The notes under the pieces: model-generated
What the model was told of the DNA's origin: nothing
The model's database searches: none
The model's input: only the letters and a program-made list of their open reading frames with translations
Translations under genes and position numbers: made by a program
NCBI GenBank assembly: GCA_900315245.1
Contig: OMYJ01000017.1
Coordinates: 1 to 43,615, forward strand
DNA: 43,615 bases
Source: an uncultured Bacteroidales bacterium
GTDB lineage: Bacteria; Bacteroidota; Bacteroidia; Bacteroidales; WCHB1-69
Direction of reading: 5' to 3'
Part shown: positions 1-7,066 of the stretch, one piece after another
How the letters are laid out: each line of letters begins with the position of its first letter
Position numbering within the stretch: the stretch's first letter is position 1

Positions 1-153
1 CTGATAGACCTGGTGGAAGATAGATATGCCCATTGCAACCAATTGTCGAAAAGCAATGAAAAAATGAGCAGGCGCGAATATGCAGACGAGATTATGGAGA
101 AATGCAACCTATTGCTCGCCAGCCAAGAGCCATATCGGGAGAAATACAAATGA
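1..153 (+). CDS. C-terminal end of an unrecognised protein (partial)
   Basis: Frame 1 is open from the window edge to a TGA at 151-153 and gives 50 residues. The peptide is rich in charged residues and looks helical (for example SRREYADEIMEKC). I do not recognise a family. The next ORF begins 12 bases downstream on the same strand, so the two may be cotranscribed. In Bacteroidales, orphan RHS fragments such as the one at 602-727 often lie in toxin and immunity clusters, so this could be a cassette gene, but nothing in these 50 residues shows it. Whether it is a real gene cannot be settled without the upstream sequence. Confidence 0.45.
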   Translation: MIDLVEDRYAHCNQLSKSNEKMSRREYADEIMEKCNLLLASQEPYREKYK

Positions 154-165
154 CTCCGTTCCCTA

Positions 166-612
166 ATGAAAAGGTACGATATTCATTGGCCTTATGGTAT
201 TAACGGGACGGAGATGGATTCGATGAATTTTGCTTTGATGGTCCGAGTGGTGCAGCTTTACGCTTTAGAATATGAAATAGAGGCGTTTTACCAATCCCAT
301 TATCAGGTAGAACTGCTTGGAATTGAATATGCTGGTGAGTTTTATGACAAAAAGGGAAACAGGGTTGTCCGGCTGCTCCCGAATTATATCAGTTTGAATC
401 CGGACCTTAACCCTGTGTATTATGTGAACGGTGAAAAATTGTCCACGGATGGTACATACTGGTACTACACGCCACACAACTCCGACTCAATCATTTCGTG
501 TGACTTTGATGTAATGAGATGGGGACAACCATACCACGGAAATTGTGGCAGTTTCACCGCCACATACCCGCCCCAATCCCCCCGTTCCGCTATGGGGGGG
601 GTACAGGTATAG
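166..612 (+). CDS. Hypothetical protein, probably frame-disrupted at its 3' end
   Basis: This 148-residue ORF starts 12 bases after the preceding stop. It has no signal peptide and is rich in Tyr and Asp. I recognise no family. Its last 20 or so residues (from about TATYPPQSP) look like the spacer that usually precedes an RHS-associated core, and the reading frame is lost at a run of eight G (594-601). Removing one G would join residue 140 directly to the segment YRYSFNGQEADNEV in the downstream frame. As written, translation ends at TAG 610-612. It could be a phase-variable gene, a decaying RHS gene, or a separate small gene whose stop happens to overlap an RHS remnant. The ORF is likely real up to about residue 125; its end is uncertain. 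Confidence 0.5.
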   Translation: MKRYDIHWPYGINGTEMDSMNFALMVRVVQLYALEYEIEAFYQSHYQVELLGIEYAGEFYDKKGNRVVRLLPNYISLNPDLNPVYYVNGEKLSTDGTYWYYTPHNSDSIISCDFDVMRWGQPYHGNCGSFTATYPPQSPRSAMGGVQV

Positions 613-727
613 TTTCAACGGGCAGGAGGCTGACAATGAGGTGCTTGGGGAAGGTGCTTTGCACGCCTTCGAGAACCGAGTTGTGGACGGAAGGGAAACG
701 GGCATAGGCAGAATACGTGCAGTTTAG
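602..727 (+). pseudogene. Out-of-frame RHS-repeat-associated core fragment
   Basis: Frame 2 from 602 reads YRYSFNGQEADNEV and then a stretch ending HAFENRVVDGRETGIGRIRAV before TAG at 725-727. This resembles the RHS-associated core of Bacteroidetes (YRYGFNGKEKDNEV, then a segment ending like YDPRLGRFLSVDPL). The final VDPL-type motif and everything after it are missing. The fragment has no start of its own and is one base out of phase with the preceding ORF across the G8 tract. It is best read as a remnant of a polymorphic-toxin type RHS gene, or as the tail of the 166-612 gene if the tract slips or is miscalled. Confidence 0.55.
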
Positions 728-741
728 GGATAAAATATTTG

Positions 742-771
742 TTTGTTTATATCCGAAAAAGTGTATCTTTG
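742..771 (+). promoter_or_regulatory. Bacteroidetes-type promoter for the C25 peptidase gene
   Basis: A TTTG -33 box at 742-745 and a perfect TAnnTTTG -7 box (TATCTTTG, 764-771) are 18 bases apart. A second TTTG lies at 738-741. Transcription would start near 778, about 30 bases before the ATG at 810. Confidence 0.7.
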
Positions 772-809
772 CCTCCTTGAAATTTTGAGTAAAAAAGATA
801 ATAAGCATT

Positions 810-3800
810 ATGAGAAGATTTTTGTCATGGATGGTCTTTTTGGCCGTTTGTCCTTTCTTAGGGGCGCAAAGTTTCCAGATTTCGCAGAATTCGTATCAGA
901 AAGTGTCAATTTCCTTTACTACGGGGATACTTTCCGTTGAAAACGTTTCCGTGCCGGAAGGCGATTTCTCAGCGATTTCGCTACCCGATTACGGCTCGTC
1001 TTATGTTCCAGGTGCACCGCAGCTCCCGCAGCTGAGCAAACTGTTGCAGATTCCTGTATGCGAGTCGGTGGTCGCCACAGTGGTCAACTCGCAGTATCGC
1101 GACTATGACGCCGCTGAGTTGGGTGTTTCTCACCCTGTGTTTCCTACACAGGTCTCTGCCGTGAAGAACGGAACCGTTCCTCCGTTCGCATACGACCAGA
1201 ACATTTACAGCACCGACGCTTTCTATGCTCTTCCTTTGGTGAGCGTTGAGAAAGCTGGTGTAAGGCGCGATGCCGCCCTTGCCAATGTGTTCGTGTCGCC
1301 GGTACAATATAATCCGGTGACCAACAAGTTCAGGATTTACAGCCGTGTTGATGTGGAATTCACTTTCGTGAACGCTGATATGTCAGCCACCGCCTCATTG
1401 CAGAAATATGCCTCTCCGATGTTCTCTCTGAACAATGATTTGATCATCAATAAGTCACAGGCGGAACGTTCTGAATTTCAGGGCACTCCGATCAAATATT
1501 TGATTATCGGCAACCCTATGTTTGCGGAAAACGAAGATTTGGCTGAATTTGTGGCATGGAAGAGACGTCTGGGCTATATTGTGGAGGTGGTTTTCACCAA
1601 CGACGCAAGTGTGGGCTCCACCACAACGTCCATCAAGAACTTTATCCAAAACAAGTATAACAATGCCACGGAGGAGGATCCCGCTCCCACGTACATTCTT
1701 CTTCTTGGCGACCGCGAGCAGTTGCCGGCTTTCAGTAGCCAGACCGGAGAAAACCACATCACAGACCTTTACTATGCCACCCTTTCCGGCAGCGATTTTC
1801 TGCCTGACTGCTACTATGGCCGTCTTTCAGCCACTAACAACCAGCAGCTCTCCAATCAGATAGAGAAAATCCTGATGTACGAGCAGTATTCCATGCCGGA
1901 TCCTTCTTATCTCGGTAACGCTGTGTTGATTGCCGGCACGGATTCCTATTGGGCGCCCACCCATGCCAATGGTCAAGTTAATTATATCAACAACAACTAT
2001 ATCAACATAAATAACCCTCGTTATACCAATGTGATGGCCCATCTGTACAATTGCTCCTCACAGGCCAGTCTAATTCGTTCCGAAGTCAGCGCAGGTTCTG
2101 GCTGGACGAACTACACGGCCCACGGCGGTGAAGATTGCTGGGCGGATCCAGAGTTCACTGTCTCACAGGTGTATCAATTGCAGAACACGAACAAATATGG
2201 ACTGATGATTGGCAACTGCTGCCAGTCGGGTAATTTCAAAACTTCCGAGTGTTTCGCTGAAGCCTTGTTGCGCGCTGAGAAAAAAGGTGCCATGGGTTAT
2301 ATCGGCGCCTCCAACAACACCTACTGGGGTGAAGATTTCTACTGGGCTGTCGGCTACCGCAGCAATATCACGGCCAGTCCCTCTTACATGGCAAATTCGC
2401 TGGGTATGTATGATAAGGTGTTCCACACCCATAACGAGGATTACAGCGTATGGGCTTCCACCATCGGAGGCATATTGACGGGTGGCAACATGACCGTGCA
2501 GGCTTCCTCGTCAGATTCAAAGCAATATTATTGGGAAATATACCACTGCTTCGGGGATCCCTCCGTACGTGTCTATCTGGGAATGCCCTCCACGATGACG
2601 GTGAATGCCGATTCGACGATTACGACCAGCAATACCAGTTATCAGGTGCTGGTGGCTCCGTATGCATACGTGGCACTCACCCGCAATTCAAATCTTGTGG
2701 CTTCTGCTTTTGCGGATGCTTACGGTGATGTTACCTTAAACTTCCCGTCCTCGCTCGATCCCGGTGCGTATGAACTTGTGGCTTTGGGTCAGAACTACAT
2801 ACCTTATTTCCAGAATGTCAGGGTGGAGGCACCAAGCGGTCCTTACGTTGTTCCCACCGCCGTGGAAGTGGCAGAAAACACCGTGTTCAGCGAGGGCGCT
2901 ACGGTTCGCATTAACCTTTCGCTCTCCAATGTGGGCATTTCTAATGCAACTGCGGTCTATGCCACGCTTACCCCAAACACGCCAATGACAATGCTTCAGG
3001 ATTCCGTCTATGTGGGAGACATCGCCGTGAATGGTACAGAGAGCCGTAACAACGCTTTCTCTTTTGTGATGCCCGCTTCCGAAGATTTTGTGAATCTTCC
3101 TTTCACCCTGTCCATCCATTGGCCCGACACCATCATCAACCGTGACGTGAATGTCAGGGTTAAACTGCCGAAAATCACCTTGGAGGAATACACTACGACT
3201 GTCAATAATACCCCCGTGATGAACTATACGGCTGGAGACGACGTCTTGTTTACATTCAAGAGCCAGAACAGGGGTCATGCCGCCGTCACGTTAGGTTCTG
3301 TTGACCTGACCTGCAACTACTCGGGTGTCCGTGTCCTCACCGACCTCCATTCTCTTAACGGAATGCTTCCGGATGCTGTTGTGGAAAATTCATTCCATGT
3401 TCAAATTGCCGACACTGTACCCGCAAAATCCATAGTTCCTTTGTATTACCATATTTCATACGACAATATTCATGTCATAGATACTTTGTCCTTTGTGGTC
3501 GGCGCTGATTTTGATGGTTTTGAGAGCGGTGACTTCTCCCAGTATGACTGGACAATGAACAACTACCCATGGGTTATCGCATCGTCTGCGCATTCCGGCA
3601 ACTATTCAGCCCGGTCAGCCCAAAGCCTGCCTAACCAGGCCAAGTCCCAGATGTCCATCTCTGTATCGACACCATCTGCCGCTCCCTTGTCTTATTACAG
3701 GAAAGTGAGTTCCGAGGCTGGTTACGACAAATTTTTCCTTTATGTGGATAATAATCCTGTGGATCAAGCTGATGGTAATGTCACATGGACTTTCATTTCC

Positions 3801-4208
3801 ACGGAAATCCCAGCTGGCACGCACACAATTAAGTTCTCCTACGAAAAGGATTATTCCCAAGCTTCTGGCAGCGACTGTGTTTGGATAGACGAAGTGAGCC
3901 TGCCTTTCGTTGGCATTATGGTGATAGAGGATTTGACGGATCCCACTAATGTGGGGTTGGACGATTATGAGTTGGTGCGCGCCACCGTTTACCCGAACCC
4001 GACCAGCGAGTGGGTGAACATTGAAAGCGAAACCCCGGCGCAGAAGATTGTCCTGTATGATTTTAACGGTCGCGTGGTGAAGGCTGTGAATCTTGCCGCC
4101 GCAAACCGCTACCAGTTGAACATGAACGACGTGCCTGCCGGATTCTATCTGCTGCAAATCACGTTTGACAACCACCAAACCCAGAACCTCAAAATTATAA
4201 AGAGATAA
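810..4208 (+). CDS. Gingipain-like C25 cysteine peptidase with T9SS type A sorting domain
   Basis: The 1132-residue product is an exported peptidase. Residues 1-19 form a signal peptide. A C25-type propeptide region (about 20-215) is followed by the caspase-fold catalytic domain (about 226-600), which begins PIKYLIIGNP and contains YILLLGDREQLP. The likely catalytic dyad is His438 (TAHGG) and Cys471 (NCCQSG); the spacing of 33 equals that of His211 and Cys244 in RgpB. A long beta-sandwich region follows, including one adhesin-like segment (DGFESGDFSQYDW). The last 75 residues start VYPNPTSEW and end LKIIKR, a type A C-terminal sorting domain, so T9SS would export it to the surface. The ATG is chosen for its signal peptide and for the promoter just upstream. 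Its TAA overlaps the ATG of the next gene. Substrate specificity cannot be read from sequence. Confidence 0.93.
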   Translation: MRRFLSWMVFLAVCPFLGAQSFQISQNSYQKVSISFTTGILSVENVSVPEGDFSAISLPDYGSSYVPGAPQLPQLSKLLQIPVCESVVATVVNSQYRDYDAAELGVSHPVFPTQVSAVKNGTVPPFAYDQNIYSTDAFYALPLVSVEKAGVRRDAALANVFVSPVQYNPVTNKFRIYSRVDVEFTFVNADMSATASLQKYASPMFSLNNDLIINKSQAERSEFQGTPIKYLIIGNPMFAENEDLAEFVAWKRRLGYIVEVVFTNDASVGSTTTSIKNFIQNKYNNATEEDPAPTYILLLGDREQLPAFSSQTGENHITDLYYATLSGSDFLPDCYYGRLSATNNQQLSNQIEKILMYEQYSMPDPSYLGNAVLIAGTDSYWAPTHANGQVNYINNNYININNPRYTNVMAHLYNCSSQASLIRSEVSAGSGWTNYTAHGGEDCWADPEFTVSQVYQLQNTNKYGLMIGNCCQSGNFKTSECFAEALLRAEKKGAMGYIGASNNTYWGEDFYWAVGYRSNITASPSYMANSLGMYDKVFHTHNEDYSVWASTIGGILTGGNMTVQASSSDSKQYYWEIYHCFGDPSVRVYLGMPSTMTVNADSTITTSNTSYQVLVAPYAYVALTRNSNLVASAFADAYGDVTLNFPSSLDPGAYELVALGQNYIPYFQNVRVEAPSGPYVVPTAVEVAENTVFSEGATVRINLSLSNVGISNATAVYATLTPNTPMTMLQDSVYVGDIAVNGTESRNNAFSFVMPASEDFVNLPFTLSIHWPDTIINRDVNVRVKLPKITLEEYTTTVNNTPVMNYTAGDDVLFTFKSQNRGHAAVTLGSVDLTCNYSGVRVLTDLHSLNGMLPDAVVENSFHVQIADTVPAKSIVPLYYHISYDNIHVIDTLSFVVGADFDGFESGDFSQYDWTMNNYPWVIASSAHSGNYSARSAQSLPNQAKSQMSISVSTPSAAPLSYYRKVSSEAGYDKFFLYVDNNPVDQADGNVTWTFISTEIPAGTHTIKFSYEKDYSQASGSDCVWIDEVSLPFVGIMVIEDLTDPTNVGLDDYELVRATVYPNPTSEWVNIESETPAQKIVLYDFNGRVVKAVNLAAANRYQLNMNDVPAGFYLLQITFDNHQTQNLKIIKR

Positions 4209-4765
4209 TGGCGAATACGGCTGAACAATACGAAGAAGTGATTGCTTATTGCAGGGAGATTTTCTGCAATAAGGCCATTGATTACGGCACGGCGTGGAGG
4301 ATTCTGCGCCTGCCGTCGCTTACTGACCAAATCTACATCAAGGCCAACCGCATCCGCAGTATCCAGGAAAAGGGCGAAGCAAAAGTGGCTGAAGGCATTA
4401 TTCCCGAATTCGTGGGGATTGTCAACTATTGCGTGATGGCTCTCATCCAGCTGGAAGTCGGCGTGGCAGGGTCGCAAGAAGAGGTTGAGATGGATGTGAA
4501 GGCCGTGACGGCTCTTTACGACAAGTATATCCATGCCGCCAAAGACCTGATGATGAACAAGAATCATGACTATGGCGAGGCTTGGCGACAAATGCGCATC
4601 AGCTCCATCACGGATATCATCCTCATGAAAATCTACCGTACCAAGTCCATCGAAGACCACCACGGCAACACCCTCGTTTCCGAAGGCCTCGACGCCAACT
4701 ACTACGACATGATTAATTACGCCATGTTCTGCCTCATCCGCCTCATTCTTGAAAAAGAGGGATAG
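4208..4765 (+). CDS. DUF1599 family protein with two domain copies
   Basis: The 185-residue cytoplasmic protein consists of two diverged copies of the same unit. Copy one (about 10-80) contains NKAIDYGTAWRILR and copy two (about 105-180) contains NKNHDYGEAWRQMR; each continues with SLTDQIYIKANRIRSIQE or a close variant and ends in a helix with an invariant NY. This is the DUF1599 architecture of Bacteroidetes (also called nucleotide modification associated domain 1). The function is not established. The start codon overlaps the C25 stop (TAATG), indicating translational coupling. In relatives this gene commonly precedes a DoxX-type protein and tpiA; the DoxX gene is present here but the next gene is prmC. 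Confidence 0.85.
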   Translation: MANTAEQYEEVIAYCREIFCNKAIDYGTAWRILRLPSLTDQIYIKANRIRSIQEKGEAKVAEGIIPEFVGIVNYCVMALIQLEVGVAGSQEEVEMDVKAVTALYDKYIHAAKDLMMNKNHDYGEAWRQMRISSITDIILMKIYRTKSIEDHHGNTLVSEGLDANYYDMINYAMFCLIRLILEKEG

Positions 4766-4807
4766 TAATGTATAATGTATAATTGATAATTGATAATTGA
4801 TAATGGG
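4766..4807 (+). repeat. Heptamer array, unit TAATNNN, six copies
   Basis: Six contiguous 7-base units begin immediately after the TAG of the DUF1599 gene: TAATGTA twice, TAATTGA three times, then TAATGGG. Every unit contains TAA, so stops occur in all three plus-strand frames. Confidence 0.9.
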
Positions 4808-4815
4808 GAACAGCG

Positions 4816-4871
4816 TATCCTCTATACCTAATACCTTTTAACTTGGCCCTTGGCCCTATTCCCTTGGCCCT
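4816..4871 (+). repeat. Heptamer array ending in CCT, eight copies
   Basis: Eight contiguous 7-base units in register: TATCCTC, TATACCT, AATACCT and TTTAACT, then TGGCCCT twice, ATTCCCT and TGGCCCT. Together with the array at 4766-4807, almost the whole gap before the DoxX gene is 7-periodic. Confidence 0.8.
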
Positions 4872-4884
4872 AAAAAAAGAAAAT

Positions 4885-6060
4885 ATGATTAATAAAGAAC
4901 CCATTTGGCTAAAAATAATCCGCATCCTGTTGGGATGCCTGTTCTTGTTCTCCAGTTTCACGAAGGCCATTGACCCGGTTGGTTTCGGGGTGACGATGAA
5001 CGACTACTTCGTCTCCTTCCACATGGGTTTCCTGCATCCGCTCGCGCTGTTTGCAGCGGTGGTGGCCATTGCTTGTGAGTTCGTGTTGGGCTGTATGCTG
5101 CTGTTCCGTGTCAAAGTGCAGTGGGCCGCTTGGGGCTATCTCATCTTCATGACCTTCTTCTTCTTCCTGACAATGTGGCTCGCCATTGCCGAATATCTTG
5201 AGGTCAAAGGTATCCACTATTTCGGGGTCGTGAAGGACTGCGGCTGTTTCGGAGACGTGATTGAGATGTCCAACAAAGCGACGTTCCTCAAGAATGTGGT
5301 CTTCATCATCCCCACGCTTATCGTGTTCTTCAACCGCAAGAAAATTAGCGATTGCCGTCTGACGGAGTTGGCTCAGTGGCTTTGTGTAGGGTTGTTCGCT
5401 CTCATAGCTGTCTGCTTCCAGCTTTACGTCATCCATCATCTGCCGTTCATTGGCAAGAGCGACTGGAATAAGGGCAAGGATGTTTCCGTTTTCGTGGCAC
5501 AGCCCGCGCAGAAGGACGTGATTTTCGTCTATAAGAACAACGAGACCGGCGAGGAGATCCGACTCACACAAGACGAACTGATGAACCAAGAAGAGGATTT
5601 CTACGAGAAAAACGAATATGTCTCCCGTGAGGACAAGATCCTCAAGGAGGCGGTGAAGGCCAAGATTGATGGCTTCAATATGCTTGACGAGAACGGCGCC
5701 GACCATGCGCCCGACTATTTTGCCACCGACCGTGAAGGCGACGTGTATATACTGTATGTCCATGACTTGAACGAGGCTAACGCGAAGGGGATGCAGAAGG
5801 CTCTTACACTTGCCAAAGCCTGTCAGGACAAGGGCGTTGACTTTGTCGGTATCACCAACTCCACGGAAGAGGAAATCGCGGCATTTGTCGAGAAATACGG
5901 TATCGAGTTCCCGATTTACTACAACCCCATCAACCCGATAACAGGTCCGTTTATGGTGCGCGACGCCATCCGCTCTAACCCTGGCATCATGCTGCTGAAC
6001 AAAGGCGTTGTGAAGGACAAATGGGCATGGAGGGACTTTCCGGAGAAAATTGAAAATTGA
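4885..6060 (+). CDS. DoxX-type integral membrane protein with C-terminal thioredoxin-like region
   Basis: Starting at ATG 4885 the protein has 391 residues. An upstream in-frame ATG at 4843 lies inside the heptamer array, so I reject it. The N-terminal half has four or five membrane helices (about 8-28, 48-75, 80-105, 130-155 and 160-180) and is of the DoxX/MauE type; the loop before the fourth helix carries DCGCFGD with Cys119 and Cys121. The soluble half (about 260-390) looks like a TlpA or AhpC-like fold without a CXXC. It includes DVYILYVHDL and NPGIMLLNKGVV. This matches a conserved Bacteroides family usually found beside DUF1599. A role in membrane redox chemistry is plausible but unproven. 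The last codons (encoding KIEN) and the TGA are part of the heptamer array at 6046-6080. Confidence 0.8.
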   Translation: MINKEPIWLKIIRILLGCLFLFSSFTKAIDPVGFGVTMNDYFVSFHMGFLHPLALFAAVVAIACEFVLGCMLLFRVKVQWAAWGYLIFMTFFFFLTMWLAIAEYLEVKGIHYFGVVKDCGCFGDVIEMSNKATFLKNVVFIIPTLIVFFNRKKISDCRLTELAQWLCVGLFALIAVCFQLYVIHHLPFIGKSDWNKGKDVSVFVAQPAQKDVIFVYKNNETGEEIRLTQDELMNQEEDFYEKNEYVSREDKILKEAVKAKIDGFNMLDENGADHAPDYFATDREGDVYILYVHDLNEANAKGMQKALTLAKACQDKGVDFVGITNSTEEEIAAFVEKYGIEFPIYYNPINPITGPFMVRDAIRSNPGIMLLNKGVVKDKWAWRDFPEKIEN

Positions 6061-6080
6061 TAATTGATAATTGATAATTA
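6046..6080 (+). repeat. Heptamer array, unit AWAATTG, five copies
   Basis: AAAATTG twice, ATAATTG twice and ATAATTA once. The array starts inside the DoxX coding sequence, supplies its last residues and its TGA (6058-6060), and runs 20 bases beyond. Confidence 0.88.
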
Positions 6081-6113
6081 TTGGGGTAGTACTTTCTTAT
6101 TCCTCAAACATCT

Positions 6114-6147
6114 CGTCTCATCGTCTCATCGTCTCATCGTCCTTCAT
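6114..6147 (+). repeat. Octamer array, unit CGTCTCAT
   Basis: Three perfect CGTCTCAT units (6114-6137) are followed by an interrupted fourth (CGTCCTTCAT). It lies directly before the prmC start codon at 6155. Related octamers occur at 22288-22311 and 32443-32474. Confidence 0.85.
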
Positions 6148-6154
6148 CGCCCAA

Positions 6155-7018
6155 ATGCCAACAATTAAGGAAATAGTAACATCCATCCGTACCGCTTTGC
6201 AGCCGCTTTACGACGAACGTGAGGCGGCTGCGATTGCGAATGTGTATTTGTGCGCGAAACTGAAGATGGAGCGTTATGAGCTTGCGTTGCACGGGAACGA
6301 GTCGGTGGACGAATCATTGTTGGTTGACATTCAGCGCGATATGGAACGACTCTCTCAGGGTTGCCCTGTGCAGTATTTGTTGGGCGAGACCGAGTTTTTC
6401 GGCCTGCCGTTTGAGGTTTCTCCAGCGGTGCTGATTCCCCGTCAGGAGACGGAGGAATTGGTGCAGAGGGTTGTGGAACTGTGTAAAGGTCAAAGTGTGA
6501 AAATCTGGGATGTCGGTACAGGCAGCGGTTGTATTGCAGTCTCTTTAGCGAAGATGCTGCCCGATGCAGAACTCTTTGCCACAGATATTTCGGAAGATGC
6601 TTTGGCAGTGGCCCGCAGTAACGCACAACGCAATGGGGTAGGGGTGACTTTCGCCCGCCACGACATGCGTGACACGGATCATCTGCCTTTCGATGGTGTA
6701 CGGTTTGATGTTATCGTCAGCAACCCTCCTTACATCCCCGCCTCCGATCGTGCCACGATGCATCGCAATGTCACGGATTACGAGCCGTCATTAGCGCTCT
6801 TTGTCCCTGATGACGATAAGTTGTGGTGCTATAAGGCAGTTGCCCAGATAGGGGAGCGTGTGCTGAACCCCGGCGGCCGGATCTATGTGGAAACATACCA
6901 CGACTTCCACGAAGAGATTGAGGAAATCTTTCAACAGCATGGAATGCGGGAAATCCAATCCATGAAAGATTTAAACGGGAATTTACGCTTTGTCAGCGCT
7001 ATATCAAATGATGAATAG
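6155..7018 (+). CDS. prmC: Peptide chain release factor N5-glutamine methyltransferase PrmC (HemK)
   Basis: PrmC methylates the Gln of the GGQ motif in release factors RF1 and RF2, using S-adenosylmethionine. From ATG 6155 the product has 287 residues, normal for the family. A helical N-terminal substrate-binding domain (1-80) leads to a Rossmann methyltransferase domain with motif I DVGTGSG at 119-125 and the diagnostic NPPYIP at 190-195, the site that holds the target glutamine. A longer in-frame ORF begins at 6071, but its extra 28 residues are encoded by heptamer and octamer repeats, so I choose the internal ATG. The gene converges on the TonB receptor gene; only a 48-base gap with a heptamer array separates them. 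Confidence 0.92.
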   Translation: MPTIKEIVTSIRTALQPLYDEREAAAIANVYLCAKLKMERYELALHGNESVDESLLVDIQRDMERLSQGCPVQYLLGETEFFGLPFEVSPAVLIPRQETEELVQRVVELCKGQSVKIWDVGTGSGCIAVSLAKMLPDAELFATDISEDALAVARSNAQRNGVGVTFARHDMRDTDHLPFDGVRFDVIVSNPPYIPASDRATMHRNVTDYEPSLALFVPDDDKLWCYKAVAQIGERVLNPGGRIYVETYHDFHEEIEEIFQQHGMREIQSMKDLNGNLRFVSAISNDE

Positions 7019-7030
7019 AGTGTCTTCTTT

Positions 7031-7065
7031 TTTATTCATCATTCATAATTCTGCATTCATAATTA
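7031..7065 (-). repeat. Heptamer array between convergent genes, unit AATNNNG on the minus strand
   Basis: Five units in register on the plus strand (TTTATTC, ATCATTC, ATAATTC, TGCATTC, ATAATTA). They fill the gap between the prmC stop and the stop of the receptor gene. The minus-strand unit matches the large array at 15494-15633. Confidence 0.82.
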
Positions 7066-7066
7066 A

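Noticed and set aside
2736..3278. Minus-strand ORF within the C25 gene
   Set aside because: His- and Gly-rich antisense translation with no recognisable domain; a shadow ORF.
4909..5763. Long minus-strand ORF opposite the DoxX gene
   Set aside because: It is the complement of a clear membrane-protein gene, without family motifs; a shadow ORF.
6071..6154. N-terminal extension of PrmC
   Set aside because: The extra residues are encoded by heptamer and octamer repeats and do not match the family.
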